DNA of 64,000 bases from Icerya purchasi. Lineage: Eukaryota; Arthropoda; Insecta; Hemiptera; Monophlebidae. The stretch covers positions 554,488,826 through 554,552,825 of the forward strand of contig CM077115.1 of NCBI GenBank assembly GCA_039619475.1, in the 5' to 3' direction. The notes under the pieces are model-generated. The model was not told the origin of the DNA and did not search any database. It worked only from the letters and a program-made list of their open reading frames with translations. The position numbers were made by a program, and so were the translations under genes. Below, piece after piece: positions 1 through 11,504 of the stretch (position 1 is its first letter; each line of letters opens with the position of its first letter).

Positions 1-576
1 CTTAGCGTTACACTCTCCACATTTTGTTAAAAAGATTCCTGGTCACAACATAATTCCCCTCTCCAAAAGAATGCATGTCAGACTTTGTATCCTTGCTCCT
101 TTTCCAATCCTAACTCATTTTACTATTCAACCTAGACCCCCTTCTTGTTCTTGGTTCTCTACTCTTAAACGTTTTTTCATCATTGCCATCTGCTGTCTGC
201 GGTTCAATCATACTTTGCTCCCATCCTCACGGCATTGTTTTGCTCTTTTCCCATCTCCTTATTGTCCTTTGCATTTTAATGACTGTTGCTTCGTTTGTGA
301 TCCTGACCACGTGCTGTTTGAATGTTCTCCAGTATTTCCTCCGAACGTAATATCTTGTACGTTTAATTATTAAAGCTGAATTTTCCTATTCCATATAGTG
401 CGTCCCCTATATCTTAGCTTTGCTGTAATCCAATGTCGTTCCTATTCTTGTCTCTTTTCTGTCATCGATTTCTGACCGGATTAAAATTTAATCTCTAATC
501 TAGTCCAATTGTCCTGGGTAGCTGCCCTTAGTCGGCCAAGCCTCAAAAAATAAAAAAATAAATAAAATAAAAAATT
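1..576 (+). pseudogene. Family A non-LTR retrotransposon, decayed 3' end
   Basis: The readable frame at about 71-373 carries the cysteine/histidine motif that ends many RNase-H-bearing LINEs. It reads LRFNHTLLPS, then after a gap CDPDHVLFECSPVF. The same arrangement recurs at 2730, 9130, 20.9 kb and 59.2 kb. The copy has no intact frame, enters from the left window edge, and ends in an A-rich tail at about 545-576 (A runs broken by T). Upstream of the tail the sequence gggtagctgccctta resembles the gggtcaatgccgctggcg terminus of the 2.9-kb copy. The family resembles I/LOA-type LINEs (RNase H followed by a C-terminal zinc-finger-like motif), but I cannot fix the clade by eye. Not functional. 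Confidence 0.6.
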
Positions 577-1177
577 GCTAGTCATTCGTGTACGTTGATT
601 TGGTCATCTGTGATAACAGTCGGTCCGTGTCTGGGTGACACGCCCCTCCGGGATGAGTGTCGCGTCCGCGCGGTGGTTACAAAAGTTTTTTTCGTGTTTT
701 TTTTTTTTTTTTTAATTCAAAGAAAAGCTCTCATGTTCGCCCTTTATTTATTCGTGTTTATCCAATAAGTCCGGAGGGACTCCGTGTATTTTCCAAGTCT
801 CGGATTACGGACCCAAAAACACGGCGGGATAAAGAAAAGATTCCCATTAGCCCGAATTAAGAGTCTGGAAAAGAAGGGGATTCGTTTCAATATTGAAAGT
901 GTCGCTAATTCAATAGTATTATCGGAATAGTTATCAAAATTATTTCATCATCAGTTGAAAAAAATCAACGGTAGATCTAAACCCAAACAATTCCCCATTA
1001 CATTTTTTATGTTTTACTTTTCGATAGTATTCACGAAATCGCTCCGAGCTATATATATGTTTTAGCATTGACCGTTTTTTACAAAATTTACGAGATTACT
1101 ATAATCCGGCACACACTTTATAAGAATATCTCTGATTTTAAATAATAAGCTCTACAGTTTTAAACAATTAGAGATCT
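577..1177. other. AT-rich spacer, nothing recognised
   Basis: The only structure seen is a small hairpin (cgtgtc at 626 pairing with gacacg at 637) and a T-run near 700. No coding signal or transposon motif is recognisable. Confidence 0.4.
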
Positions 1178-1410
1178 AAGTAAATAAAAAATGGAACACC
1201 AACAACGCAATGATATAATTTAAAAAATATAAAAAATATAAAAAATATAAATATATAAAAAATATAAATATATAAAAAATATAAAAACACCGACTCGTTT
1301 CCATGAAGATGGGGATTGTAGTATCCGAAACTAGTCGATGTTTTTTTATATTTTTAAAATATGTTTTAAATTATATCATTGTGTTGTTAGTGTTTGTTCT
1401 TTATTTACTT
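1178..1410. repeat. Palindrome made of two inverted Penelope-like termini
   Basis: The left arm begins aagtaaataaaa and contains caatgatataattt. The right arm is its imperfect reverse complement, ending tttatttactt at 1410. The arms converge on a centre where ccgactcgtttcc (left) faces ccgaaactagtcg (right). The arms are filled with ataaaaaat-type repeats. The right arm and centre (atgaagat, ggattg, atccgaaactagtcgatg, then atatttttaaa and ttatatcatt) match the end of the Penelope-like element at 34265-34390. I therefore read this as a head-to-head pair of element ends, or a non-autonomous derivative, rather than a random AT palindrome. Confidence 0.6.
1303..1336 (+). ncRNA. Hammerhead-ribozyme-like motif, copy 1
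   Basis: Starting at 1303 the DNA reads atgaagat, a GGAT/ATCC stem with an internal loop, then cgaaac, ta, gtc. The UGANGA box, the GAAA box and a two-base-pair stem III closed by a UA loop and followed by GUC have the layout of a minimal type I hammerhead. The invariant C before UGA is A here, so activity is doubtful. Hammerheads are known in Penelope-like elements, and copy 2 lies next to such an element. Confidence 0.3.
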
Positions 1411-2470
1411 CAATAACACAATAGTATCGTATTAATTAGAGATTTAATTACTTCCGTAGCAGACTATAGAGATCTCACAAGTTATGAAACTTCGCTTTAT
1501 TATCGAGATTCTCGCGTGCAAAACGGAAACTATTTATTTCAAAAATCGGTAAACAAAAACCGAATCAAATCGCGTTTTTTCCAGATGACTGCGAATAATA
1601 ATTTTAAAAGACCGTAAAAAAAACCAACCCCGACGACGCTATTCCGGGGGAAAAACTAAAGAGATAATATAATAAATCATTTCCGATCAATAAGGCAAAG
1701 AGTTCTCTTTTATTTAAGCTGAATTTTGGTGAAAGTCGTTTTTGGCTTTCGGCTTGGCGAACGTCGACAAGAAGCGCTGCTCACTGCGTGATACTCGAGT
1801 AAACTTGTAAGGCGATTTTTCCATCTCGCATCGTATTGGCGAATCTAAATGGAATTAGATATTCTCTCGGCCGGCGTTTTCAAATTTAACCGCATACGCC
1901 GAAAGCGAGCGTAATTTCAGAAAATCGAGCTGCGATTCTAATGCATTTTTAAAAGCACTCACACACACACACTGCTCGAATGTATTTCACACGACTGCTA
2001 CCGCTGATACGTTCTTCTCATTATAGCCAAGCAGCAGCAAACCCCCCATTAAAACAAACTTCCCATTAAACCGATGATAGACCACCCGACAAAATCCGCT
2101 CCACCGGTTATGTCATTTATCGTACGTTTCGCAATGAAATATTTCAAACGTGTCCCCAACCCCGTAAAACTTGATTAGCGAACTAATTTCACGAAGAAAG
2201 AAAAAAAAACAACAAAAAAACCGACTCTTCAAGGAAGAGAATTTTTTCCCAAAAATTTTCGGGACAGAAATGTAAAGCCTGGCCAGTTTTTTCTTTTCTT
2301 ATAACTGAAATTGTAATTTGTTCGCATTCCAATACCAACACACTAACACACATTGCTATTACTGGTCATATCATTAATAAACGTGGTGACACCGTATTAT
2401 CATAAACTGTTTGTATTAGTTAGAAAAAACCGAAAGAAACCAATGGATGAGACAGTATCCTTTCCTTATC
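1411..2470. other. Spacer without recognised genes
   Basis: This stretch is AT-rich with a short (CA)n near 1961-1973. From about 1740 to 2160 it is less AT-rich and contains many CpGs, but no frame, splice pair or transposon signature could be supported. Confidence 0.4.
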
Positions 2471-2480
2471 CACCTCCAAT

Positions 2481-2998
2481 CACGCCAGACTTTGGCAGGA
2501 TATTTATCCCTCCCTATTTTCTAATCGTCATTCTCATTACCGTTTCATTCAGCCAATTCCTCGTTCCCTGTCTTGGTTCCATTCTATTCCTCTCAGTCGT
2601 CGCTCTTCTATTGTCTCCCTAATTCGTCTCCGGATCAATCATTCTTTCCTCCCCTCCCCATCATGCTTTCGATTTGCTCTATCGCCTTCTCCTGAATGTT
2701 CTCTCCACAATTGTGATCCTCTTCGTACATGTGATGCTAATCACATTTTCTTTGAGTGTCCTGCTCTTCGTAACGAACGCTACCTTTTATACAGTCAGCT
2801 CCTGTCATTAGGTCTCCCTACTCCCTATAACTCTTCCTTTATCCTCTCCTTTCCTTCATTTTCTGTGGTGTCCGCACTGCTGTCCTTTGTTGCGTCGTCC
2901 ATTTCGGACCGCTTAGTTATTTAATTCATTAGCTTAGTTTTCTTGTTGTTGGGTCAATGCCGCTGGCGCGCCCAAAAAAAAAAAAAAAAAAAAAGTAT
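2481..2998 (+). pseudogene. Family A LINE: ORF2 C-terminus, 3' UTR and poly(A)
   Basis: This is the best-preserved family A end. One frame stays open for 147 codons from 2481 to the stop at 2922-2924. It reads HARLWQDIYP, then RRSSIVSLIRLRINHSFLPS, then CDANHIFFEC at 2730-2759, then a Ser/Phe/Leu-rich tail. The RLRxNH...CD.NHxxFEC layout is the C-terminal region after RNase H in several LINE clades. The 3' UTR ends gggtcaatgccgctggcgcg at about 2950 followed by a pure A-run of about 20, which indicates target-primed insertion. The copy is 5' truncated: no RT or RNase H precedes it. Confidence 0.75.
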
Positions 2999-3238
2999 GA
3001 GACAGACATTGATTTAGAATTCAGCTTCGGACGTTCATAGATCTTAATTTTCAATGAAATGACGACGTTTATAAGAAGAATTAGCAATGTCGCAAAAACG
3101 TGCTAGATGATGATGGCGGAACACAAAAATCAGGGGGAAATAGGAAAACCAACTCCGTTTAATTTGCCAATGCAGTTAGATCGGGGGTAACTGATTTTTT
3201 TCCTTTTTTTTTTACCAAAGTTCAACACCCAGCTTGAT

Positions 3239-3965
3239 GTGAAAGCTTACATGTCCTCGTGCGTTGAAGTTGAGACGTTCACTAGGCTCCTCTTCAGATA
3301 CGATTTCTTCGTCCCCGAGTATCTATATGTTATCTTGGCAATTCTCCGAATTCTGTGGCGAATTATATTTCTCGGTTTACAAAAATACCAGAGTTTCTCG
3401 TCGTTTAAGTTGAAAATTACTTTATTGAAATGCGTAATAATAATAAATAATTCAGAAATACCGCAGGTTAATTCCGTGAAATATCTGAGAATGCATTTGG
3501 ATCGCAGACTAAACTGGCGTTTTCATACACAGCGAACAAATTAGTAGAAGAGTTTGGACACGAGCCAAATTGCTGTATCCAATAGTAGTAGGAAGAAGGT
3601 CTAAAGCCTGGATTTAAAAATACGGACGCCAATCGGGAAGTATATAGAACTATACGGAACTACTAAAGCAAGTAACCTACTACAGGCGGCAGCAATCAAA
3701 GATACTTCGCATGATGGCTTCGGCTCCTAATAATGCCTCTAATCATACTCTCCATAATGATCTTAATATTCCATTAGTCCAAGATGCAAAATGTGCACCA
3801 GTATCAAAGATTCTTCGATAAACTTCGTCATAGTGATAATCTTAATACATTTCGGGTGTCAAGAAATCCGTTGCCGGGCAATCCTAGGAGAAGATTAAAA
3901 AGAAGATGGTGCCGGAACGGTCTCTCTGATCATGCGGACACTATAACTAGTATTCATTGTCCGTA
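3239..3965 (+). pseudogene. Jockey-like LINE, RT thumb and C-terminus
   Basis: The frame to 3544 ends VNSVKYLRMHLDRRLNWRFH, the standard post-palm segment (VKYLGxxLDxxLxWxxH) of Jockey-clade reverse transcriptases. Further on in shifted frames come QQSKILRMMASAP, LHNDLNIPLVQ at 3753-3780, and NPRRRLKRRW before 3912. These are in the correct order for the Jockey C-terminus. The catalytic palm is missing, there are internal stops and several frameshifts, and no poly(A) is visible. It is related to the better copy at 22022-22917. Not functional. Confidence 0.7.
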
Positions 3966-4289
3966 AGGAAATGTTCACTTTCGTATCTAACCGATAATAG
4001 GACTACTGTCAAGCGTGTTTCGGTAATTATTATACTACGCCCACAAGTAGCGAGGTAACATATTTTCCTTGCGGTTACCAAGTATCCGAAAGATAAGTGG
4101 CTCCAGCAAAATTCAACGCCGAACAAGAAAGAGGACATCACGCGTCAGTGGACCGATATTTCTTAAGAGCACATGCATGTGGAATTTAATATAATGTATA
4201 TAATTATCAGTTGCCTCATCACCACTGGGAGAGGAAGCAATATCGCTTTTAATTTTAATTTATTTCACTTTTTTTTTTTTTTTAGACTA
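3966..4289. other. Spacer, nothing recognised
   Basis: No readable domain, RNA or repeat was found between the Jockey-like remnant and the next LINE piece. A T-run of about 15 sits at 4269-4283. Confidence 0.35.
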
Positions 4290-5065
4290 TTATTAAGAAA
4301 TGCCAACTATGGCCAGATTTGGCCGGTGCGTGAAGCAAAACAAAAAAAAAAAAAAGGCCTGCCTAACACATCGACGAATAACTACACAAGACCAAGGTAG
4401 AAATAAAAGAACGGATAGCATCCCAGAAATAACTAAAGAGGAGGTTTATAACTCGCTTCGATCCTCAAAAAATAACAAAGTACCCGGTCCGGATGGTGTG
4501 GATTCGCTGCGTAGCTGAGGACTATAATTGAACAGGCGAGAGCACAATTTCAAGAAATGAATAAGATACTAACGAACCGGGATTTAAAGATAGACTTGCG
4601 GATGCGCCTCCTTCGGTGTTGTATTTTCAACGTCCTGCTGCTTCACGGCGTCGAATCTTGGACAGTGAGTTCCAACGACATTATGTAAAAAGTTGGAAGC
4701 TTTCGGAATGTGAACATATCGACGAATGTTAAAAATGGCATCCAAAGTTACGAATGCCGAAGTACTAAAACGCTTAAACAAGAAACTGAAATTGTCAACT
4801 CGAGTTAAAATAAGGAAATTATAATATTTCGGCCATATAATAAAGAACAAAGAAAATATGAGTTGCTTCAAGTGTTAATAGAGGGCAAGATAAAAGTCGC
4901 AGGCGGGGCTGACCAAGAATAATGTGGATGGAAAACCTAAGGGGAGGAAGTAGTTCAAGTTAGATACGGTGAAAATATATTGCGGAGAGTCATGAATAAA
5001 GATCAAGTCAAGCAGATGATCGCCAGTGTGTCCTTCGAGAGGACAGGGCACATAGAAGAAGAAGA
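4290..5065 (+). pseudogene. LINE RT remnant: start of fingers joined to C-terminus
   Basis: At 4426-4515 the frame reads EITKEEVYNSL and KVPGPDGVDS, the conserved start of non-LTR RT (L..xKxPGPDG). After an internal deletion, 4560-4660 reads RLLRCCIFNVLLLHGVESW, corresponding to the thumb segment xxxLYGxExW. From 4840 it reads NKENMSLL-like residues in mixed frames, then VLIEGKIK, then ILRRVMNKDQVKQMIASVSF near 4980-5030, the typical basic C-terminus of 'endonuclease-reverse transcriptase' elements. The whole catalytic palm is missing. Stops and frameshifts are frequent. Confidence 0.65.
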
Positions 5066-5885
5066 TATACAACTGATCAAGAACATCTATCGGTTTGCGG
5101 CGATGCAAATAAGTTTATGGAATAATACTGAAAATAGACCAATGAAAAGAGGTGCAATGCAAGGGGAGATACATTACCACCGAAAATGTTTATTGCTGCA
5201 CCGGAAAGCATAATCAGAAAATTAGACTGGAACTCTGTAAGAATCGTAAACCATCTAAGATTTACAGATGACATGGCACTATTAAGCTCCAGCGCAAAAG
5301 AGTCCCAAACGATGTTAACGAAGTTAAACATACATTCAAATAAAATAGGACTGAGAATAAATTTACATACTCGTAAGACAAATAGCAAATACTTAAGAAA
5401 GTGTACGAATGGGGAAATAGATGATACAGAAATAGAAACAGTCAAAGTGTGTATCTTGGACCAAAAATTACGATTGACAAGAAAATCATGATGCAGGCAG
5501 AAGTAAATATTACTAACATGAGCAGTTTTCGGGAAACTAAATTACGTATTTAAGAACGAGGAAGTACCAATAAGCTAGATATAATCAGTGTTTTCTGCCG
5601 GTTTTTTTTCGTACAGCTCACAAACATGAACATTCACAAAAGTAAATATCAGAAAGGTGGAAGAACACAAACGGCGCATGAAAGATTAATATTAAATATA
5701 AGGCGGTCCGACCGGAAGCGAAATACTTGGATACGAAAGAAGACCGGACACTCCGTAACGCGGCGGAGCAAATGGCCTAACTGAACTAGATCTGGACAGG
5801 GCACATAGCCAGAGAGAAAAGGATAATAGATGGACCGAAAGGAGTTTGTTGGAATGGTGGCGGAATTCGTGTGCTCTCCGGTATC
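5066..5885 (+). pseudogene. LINE RT remnant with mutated palm (FTDD)
   Basis: The piece begins QLIKNIYRFAAMQISLWNN and continues through the degenerate RGVRQG region (RGAMQGE). The polymerase box at 5255-5275 reads LRFTDDMALL, where FADD is expected, so one conserved residue is changed. It is followed by NKIGLRINLHTRKTN and DTEIETVKV. From 5680 in another frame ERLILNIRRSDRKRNTWIRK gives the ER.ML..xxDRxRN.WIR motif, then DNRWTERSLLEW. It begins immediately after the preceding remnant, so the two were probably juxtaposed by nested insertion or deletion. Confidence 0.65.
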
Positions 5886-5990
5886 GCTCCAACTGCAATT
5901 AGACGGCAAATAGCTGCTAGCACTGAAAAGAGCAAGCAGAAAATGGATAACCGACATATGATATTTGGATATAAACCAGTTCATTGAAAA

Positions 5991-6371
5991 TTGAAGTCCC
6001 ACAACAGTTTCATGGCAGTTATCAAGCCATTAACAGTAAGCCCGGAAATTGCTCGACACAATGCCTGGAAGGAAGAACGAGTGAAGGAAAATCAGGAACC
6101 ATGGATTGAACCTAAGGAGCACCTTCCGGCAGGAGCCGAACTAAAATACGAAACATGGCGTTCATTAAACAGACTAAGAACAATGGTTGGTCGAACAGGG
6201 GACAACATGAAGGAGTGGCGAATTTCTGACAACTCGGAGCACAATCTATTCAACATCTTTTGCAGATGCCCGCACAGGTGCGACGACCTTAATGACCTGC
6301 TACTAACTGGATGGAGACAGTGTCGCGTTTGCAGAATATTGGGCAAACACCGTGTACCGTATAAAAAGATC
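5991..6371 (+). pseudogene. LINE C-terminal domain fragment (NRLRxxVGR...YWANTV)
   Basis: The frame reads TWRSLNRLRTMVGRTGDNM, then NLFNIFCRCPHRCDDLNDLL, and after a frameshift DGDSVAFAEYWANTVYR at about 6312-6362. The order W..LNRLRxxVGRxxxN..W, CP..C..DLL, VA.YWANTV matches the C-terminal domain of a group of arthropod LINEs. No RT precedes it in the same frame. Boundaries are set by homology recognised by eye and are approximate. Confidence 0.6.
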
Positions 6372-6565
6372 CTTTTCCGAACATGAAGAAAAGAATAAGA
6401 GAGAAATGGTGGCCACTGCATAAGAGAAGAAATATTGGTAGACCGCTGGTACGACGATATAACTCAAGCAGCGGGAAAAAACTGGATTCAGAAAGCTCAT
6501 GACCGGAACGAATGGAAGAAATTGGGGAAAACCTACATCCAGCAGTAGACCGATATAGGATATAA
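6372..6565 (+). pseudogene. LINE C-terminal fragment (RW.DDI..AG..W..A.DR)
   Basis: The frame near 6428-6540 reads ILVDRWYDDITQAAGKNWIQ followed by KAHDRNEWKKLGKTYIQQ. This is the terminal motif of the LINE lineage whose ER/WIR section lies at 5680-5870. The intervening 5991-6371 fragment is of a different type, so this looks like a family interrupted by another element's terminus. Short and not functional. Confidence 0.6.
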
Positions 6566-6789
6566 TAGAAAAAAAAATCAAGTAAACAAATGTGCGTGTT
6601 GCAGCTTTTACAATACGCAAAAGTATCATCGAGAATCAAATATAAAGTATGAACGAACACGATTGGTGGTAAAAGATTCGTATGAGAAAGAAAATAAACC
6701 TTTTAAAAAAGGAAAACTGGCAAAGAAGAAGGGGAGAGAACTAATCTAAAAGCCGAATGAAAATGAAAAGTTTTAGCGGCATTTTTTCG

Positions 6790-6821
<32 letters not shown>

Positions 6822-7280
6822 TTCAAAAACAACGGTATTTAATGTTTTTTTTTTTTTTATTAGTTCTTTACAAATTACAGCTTTGACGGGGTGTTTTTTA
6901 TTTTTTAAAAGGATGCGTAGCTACGAGGATATTTATAGGAGAACAGTATTATTCAAAAAAGAAAAGGGACGAAGTCGAGTTTATATGTTTTGCAGATTAA
7001 AAACATTTCACAGAGCGAGCTTGAAATGACGGAAAATTTAGAACAAAAAACGGCGTTGACGCGGTTGCAGATAAAGCCGTTTTGATGAGCCGGTGGTAAA
7101 GCTCTGTCGTTTGATTTGTACACAGGGGAATGTGTGGAAGAATACGGGAACAAACAAAAATTAGGGCCAAAGTAGAATTCGTTCGTTTCCCACGGAACGG
7201 AAAAAAACAAAAAAAAAAAAAAAAAAACTTTAAAAGAATTCAGGTAGGAAAACGAGAAAAATGATATATTAAACGTTCTT
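6566..7280. other. Spacer with poly(A)/poly(T) tracts
   Basis: An A-run of about 22 lies at 6799-6820 and a T-run of about 15 at 6846-6860. Another A-rich run is at 7200-7226. No protein or RNA feature was recognised. Confidence 0.4.
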
Positions 7281-7413
7281 TTGATCACAGCGGGCGCGTT
7301 ATTTTGACGGTGGCACTTATCTTAGGCGGTGCTATGCCTCAAAGAATTTCGCTACGAAAGAAGAAGCAAAAAAGTGACAGCGGAAATAGATTTACCGTGA
7401 GCAGGCATCTCAC

Positions 7414-7548
7414 CTCAAGTGAGTCAAAGTCTGTTGCATTTTCTGCATTCCGGTTTTAACCATAACAAGTCGTGCCGCCGTGTGAGGGAAAACCTCGGAT
7501 TCATCAACCTTTCGTATCCGGATCGAAATTGTTCTAGTGTACCGTGAA
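7414..7548 (-). CDS. Candidate host exon, unknown product
   Basis: On the minus strand a C-run followed by ag at 7549-7550 forms a strong acceptor. At the other end ttgag|gtgaga (boundary at 7414) is a near-consensus donor. The 135-nt interval between them has two open frames. One reads KVDESEVFPHTAARLVMVKT and on to the donor. The other reads FRSGYERLMNPRFSL, then WLKPECRKCNRL and a stop just before the donor. The surrounding 7280-7620 is CpG-richer than its neighbours. I do not recognise the product. The acceptor tract is also one of the window's G/C homopolymers, so it could be fortuitous. Confidence 0.2.
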
Positions 7549-7761
7549 CTGGGGGGGGGGGACCCGGCGTGCTCGCTTTTCCATCGTATTCGTTCAATTT
7601 TTGCAATTCGGCCGATAGGCACCGCGAAAGAAAAAAGGCGACAAACAAAAGTGAAGAAGATACGCGGAAATAATAATTTAACCGGAGAAGCGCTAATAAA
7701 AAAAAAACTAACAAAATGCACGCCAACGACTAATTTAGAACAGAGAAGCTAAGTGTCGAAA

Positions 7762-8236
7762 GAAAGAAAGATTTCAGGCGAATAAGAAATTTCACAGATA
7801 TTTACAATGTGTGATTGTGGAAACGAAGGACACTAAAGGTTGCGGAAATGCTGGAAAGAGAAAAACACACGAAATGAACGCTGATGAAGAAATAGGGATT
7901 TTACGCATAATATTATACTGAGGTGTAGTGTCGAACTTAAAAGATACGTAAAAGACTGACAAAAAAGAAAAGCCGGAAAAAACGATTAGAGCGAATAGAA
8001 AATTAAAGTTGCAATTTTCATTTTTCGGCGTTGCGCTGTAGAATTTACAAATGGAAAAAACGAATCGAGGAACAGATGTGATTCCATGGAAATACGTTCC
8101 GACAGATTAGCAATAAATTTCACTTACAATTAGATTATATCTATCGAAAGAATCTTCAAACAGATCTCAAACGAAATGATTTAATTCTCAACAATTTCCT
8201 GTTCACAATACTAGTGCAAATATTTTCGCTTTAAAT
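7762..8236. other. Spacer, nothing recognised
   Basis: Purine-rich, AT-rich sequence without supported frames or repeats. Confidence 0.35.
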
Positions 8237-9365
8237 GTGGTACGGCATTTATTCCTCCCACAGCCCCCTGATTCCTTTTTTATCTTCCTATTCAACCCTT
8301 ACTTTCCGTTTCCCCCTTTCGGTTTTGCGAAACTTTCCTTCTCTCTTTGTCATTCTCTGATTATACGTCGCGTTCGTTTCATACAGCTTTCGTTGATCAC
8401 TTTTCGTTCAAATTATCTCCAATGTGTACTTTCTTTTTTCCTTTTTTTTTTTTTTTGGACTGGCTCAACCATTTGTCCACTATTACGTTAATATAGATCT
8501 AAATTAAAATCAGATTGGCTTTCTGCTTCCTCCTCGCTGCTAGTTCTTTTTCTTTTCTCTCTTTTTTTTTAAAATAAAACGTACAGGAAAGGAAGAAAAA
8601 TAGATATGCAAAATGGCAAGGACCATTATTTATCGAAGCGAGCAAAATATTACTTTTATCAAAATGTAAATTACCAGACAAGTATGGCCGCAAATGTTTC
8701 AACGCTACCCACACGCCTGCCTGCATAGAGTCACTAGAAGAAAAGAGCTGGCCAGACCGCTTCCCTGGGAACCTTTTTTTCTTTATTTCAACGATTCTTT
8801 CTTAATCCATGTGGGGCCGATCGTGTTTTCTTTGAACTTTTCTCTGCGAGCGTCTTCTTTCTTATTCGTAGGCTTTTGGATTCTACTCTACAAGATGCTT
8901 TTAATGCTCTTTTGTTCTCTTCCTTTCTAGATTATTAGCCTGTTCTTCCATTTCCGGTGGTAGCTTTTCCGGCACATTTTCAATTCATAATGTTGCTCTT
9001 TCCTTTAACAACTCATTATTGCAGACTATGGCTCAACCTCTGTTCTTCATTCTCTAGTTCTGGCTCTTCTTACCTCTCTCTCTCTCTCTCTCTCTATTTC
9101 CTCCATGTCCTTTATTTTCTAGTCACTTGAGCTCTCTTAAACGCTCCACAATCTCGGCTATTTGTCACCTTCGTTTTAATCATAGTCTCCTTCCTGCACT
9201 GTTTTTTTCGTCCGCATTTACACTCCCCATTTTGTGTCCTTTTCACCCTGCTTCCATATAGCGTTTCTTGTGATTCTGATTATATTTCGTTCGAATATTC
9301 CACTTTTTCTGCTGAGCAATCGTCCTTCTACTTTTCTCTATTAAGCCTACTCTTTATAATGCTAC
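8237..9365 (+). pseudogene. Family A LINE remnant, C-terminal region
   Basis: The segment 9120-9365 aligns by eye with 59100-59340 at high identity; for example tagtctccttcctgca occurs in both (9183 and 59166). In frame it gives HLRFNHSLLPALFFS and, after a shift, DSDYISFEYSTFSAEQSS, a decayed version of D.DHxxFEC. Upstream sequence is pyrimidine-rich like other family A copies, but is interrupted by unrelated AT-rich sequence at about 8500-8760. A (TC)n tract at 9076-9097 lies within it. No RNase H motif or poly(A) could be supported here. Confidence 0.55.
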
Positions 9366-11500
9366 ACTTATATTCTATTATTTTCTTCCGCTTCTGTTGT
9401 TCCAGAGTTTTAAATTTGCGCAAAATTAAACTTTTTAATTACTTGGTAGTGTGTGACACAGCTTGCTTTTTTTGCTATTATCACTCACATTCCCCGTATA
9501 TATTTTCGCATCATATTGATACAGCGGAAATCGGAGAACTAGTCGAATATCATTTCACACGCGTCAACAATATACTCGTAAAAGTCCTCATTGAACGAAA
9601 TAGGGAAAAGGCATCTTTTTAAAAATAATCGGGATTAGGTTTGTTCAGACAAAAAAATTTCTGTCTTATAGTTAACAGAACGAAGAAGTTTTGTTACATA
9701 ACCGGAGATAACTGAGAATCAATAAACGTGTGTTTAGGAAGAATGCATTAAACAGCGCGAGGCATCTCCCATTATTTAGCCCTTTTAGTTGAACTTACTA
9801 TAAAATAATGAATAATTGTAAACGTAAAAAATGTCTTATTAATTAGTGTAAAAAATAAAACAAATACAAAAATGTGAAGCACTTGCTGCTTGAAAGTAGA
9901 GTAATTACTCTATAAAGGTAATTAGCAAATACGATTACAGCAAGTAAAAGTCGTAAATTGTGAGAAAATTACATTCGTACACGCAAGTTGTAAAATAGAG
10001 GAATAACCCCCCCCCCCCATATACGGGAGAAATGGAGGTGAAAGGTAAATAACAGAAAAGGAAAGAAAAAAAACATCATTTGAAAAAAGGGGGGAGAAAA
10101 GATACGCAAGTGTAGCGGAAAAGTCAGATAAAAAACTGGGTAAATAATATTAAAGGATACGAAATGGAAGCGGCTTGACAATGGAAGACCAATATTGTCC
10201 GAATGACTTTCAGTGATAATTAAACATTTCGATAGGTATAGAAGAGGTCGCGAGTAAAACACCATCAGAAATAGAATAACGCGAGAAAAACAACGTTTTC
10301 CTGGTGTTTTCGAAGCACTTGAAAAGACAATAGAAATAAATTGTACACAGCTGCTAGCTAACACGAACGGAGTAGTCTAGCTATGGCAGCAAGAAAAACA
10401 CAAAATCTGGAAATGATAATAATACTGCAGTTAGACTGACAAGGATAATTGTGAATGCGTGTCAATGTAATTAGACAGACGTTTACGAGCCCAACCTCAA
10501 CATTTTGCTTGAAGGAAGCTCGATTAGATTTTTTGGCCTGCAGACGCACTTTAAAACAAGCGACAATTAACACTTTCGAATTTAGAGTGATTAACTTACG
10601 AAATGTAATAATATAAATTAGCAAAAGTTGCCCGTTGAATTTCCGGAAAATCTTTTTCTACTACTCCATCTGAGAAAATAAAAAAAAGTTAACGAATGCT
10701 TATTAAACTTCGTTTCGTTTTAAAAAAGTACATTATACTTTATATGTATATCGCAATTTTTCTAAAACACTCTAAAACACACTCCACACCTATACACGGA
10801 GATAAGTGTGTTGTTAAGATCGTTTTAGGAATTTAAGCACCGATTTTAAACCTTCTTTTGCTGATCCTCGAAATATTTACTTTGAAGCAGAATTTAATCA
10901 TTTCTGTCGCGTAATTGTTCAACTCGTTACTTTAAGCGGTGCTTACCTTTTATTTTCATTGACACGTTTTGCAGAAATCATCAATGCTCGACGACCATTT
11001 TTTTAAGCAAACGGTCTCTATAAATGACAAATTTTTACGAAAAACCGCTTCCAAAGTGACGTTAAGTGAAAAAGTAGCAAAGTGTTAAACTTTCACTTAA
11101 ACTTTCAGTTTCTGCATCATTCTTATTTCTTCGCCTTGAATTAATTATAATTTCTCTCGATCCGCTAAAAATACTCGTATAGTAACACCGACAAAACCAC
11201 CAACGCGGAAATAATACGTAAATGATGTTTATCTACTTACGTGAAAACCAGTGTCAATAATTAGAAAAAACAGATTACACAAAAAGGATGCATAAATTTC
11301 AATTTGTTAATTCAAAAATTGCCGTATACTGAACCGCTGTAATGGACTTTTTCCGTGCGCTCTACGAACAACTGAAGCACGAAATTTTGGCGGTAATGCG
11401 GTGTCTAACAGTATTTAAGAAAACTGTGCGCATACAAGCATAGACTGATTATTACGCGTGTACTAATGATGTCATTCCTACGCTGAAGGTAGTATGAAAA
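9366..11500. other. Long spacer, nothing coding recognised
   Basis: AT-rich DNA. The one notable tract is 12 consecutive C at 10007-10018. Open frames in this stretch have no recognisable domains or coding composition. No RNA gene was found. Confidence 0.4.
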
Positions 11501-11504
11501 TTTT

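Noticed and set aside
5649..6660. Minus-strand open frames of 100-120 codons over 5.6-6.7 kb
   Set aside because: They are antisense shadows of the plus-strand LINE fragments, whose motifs are recognisable in order.
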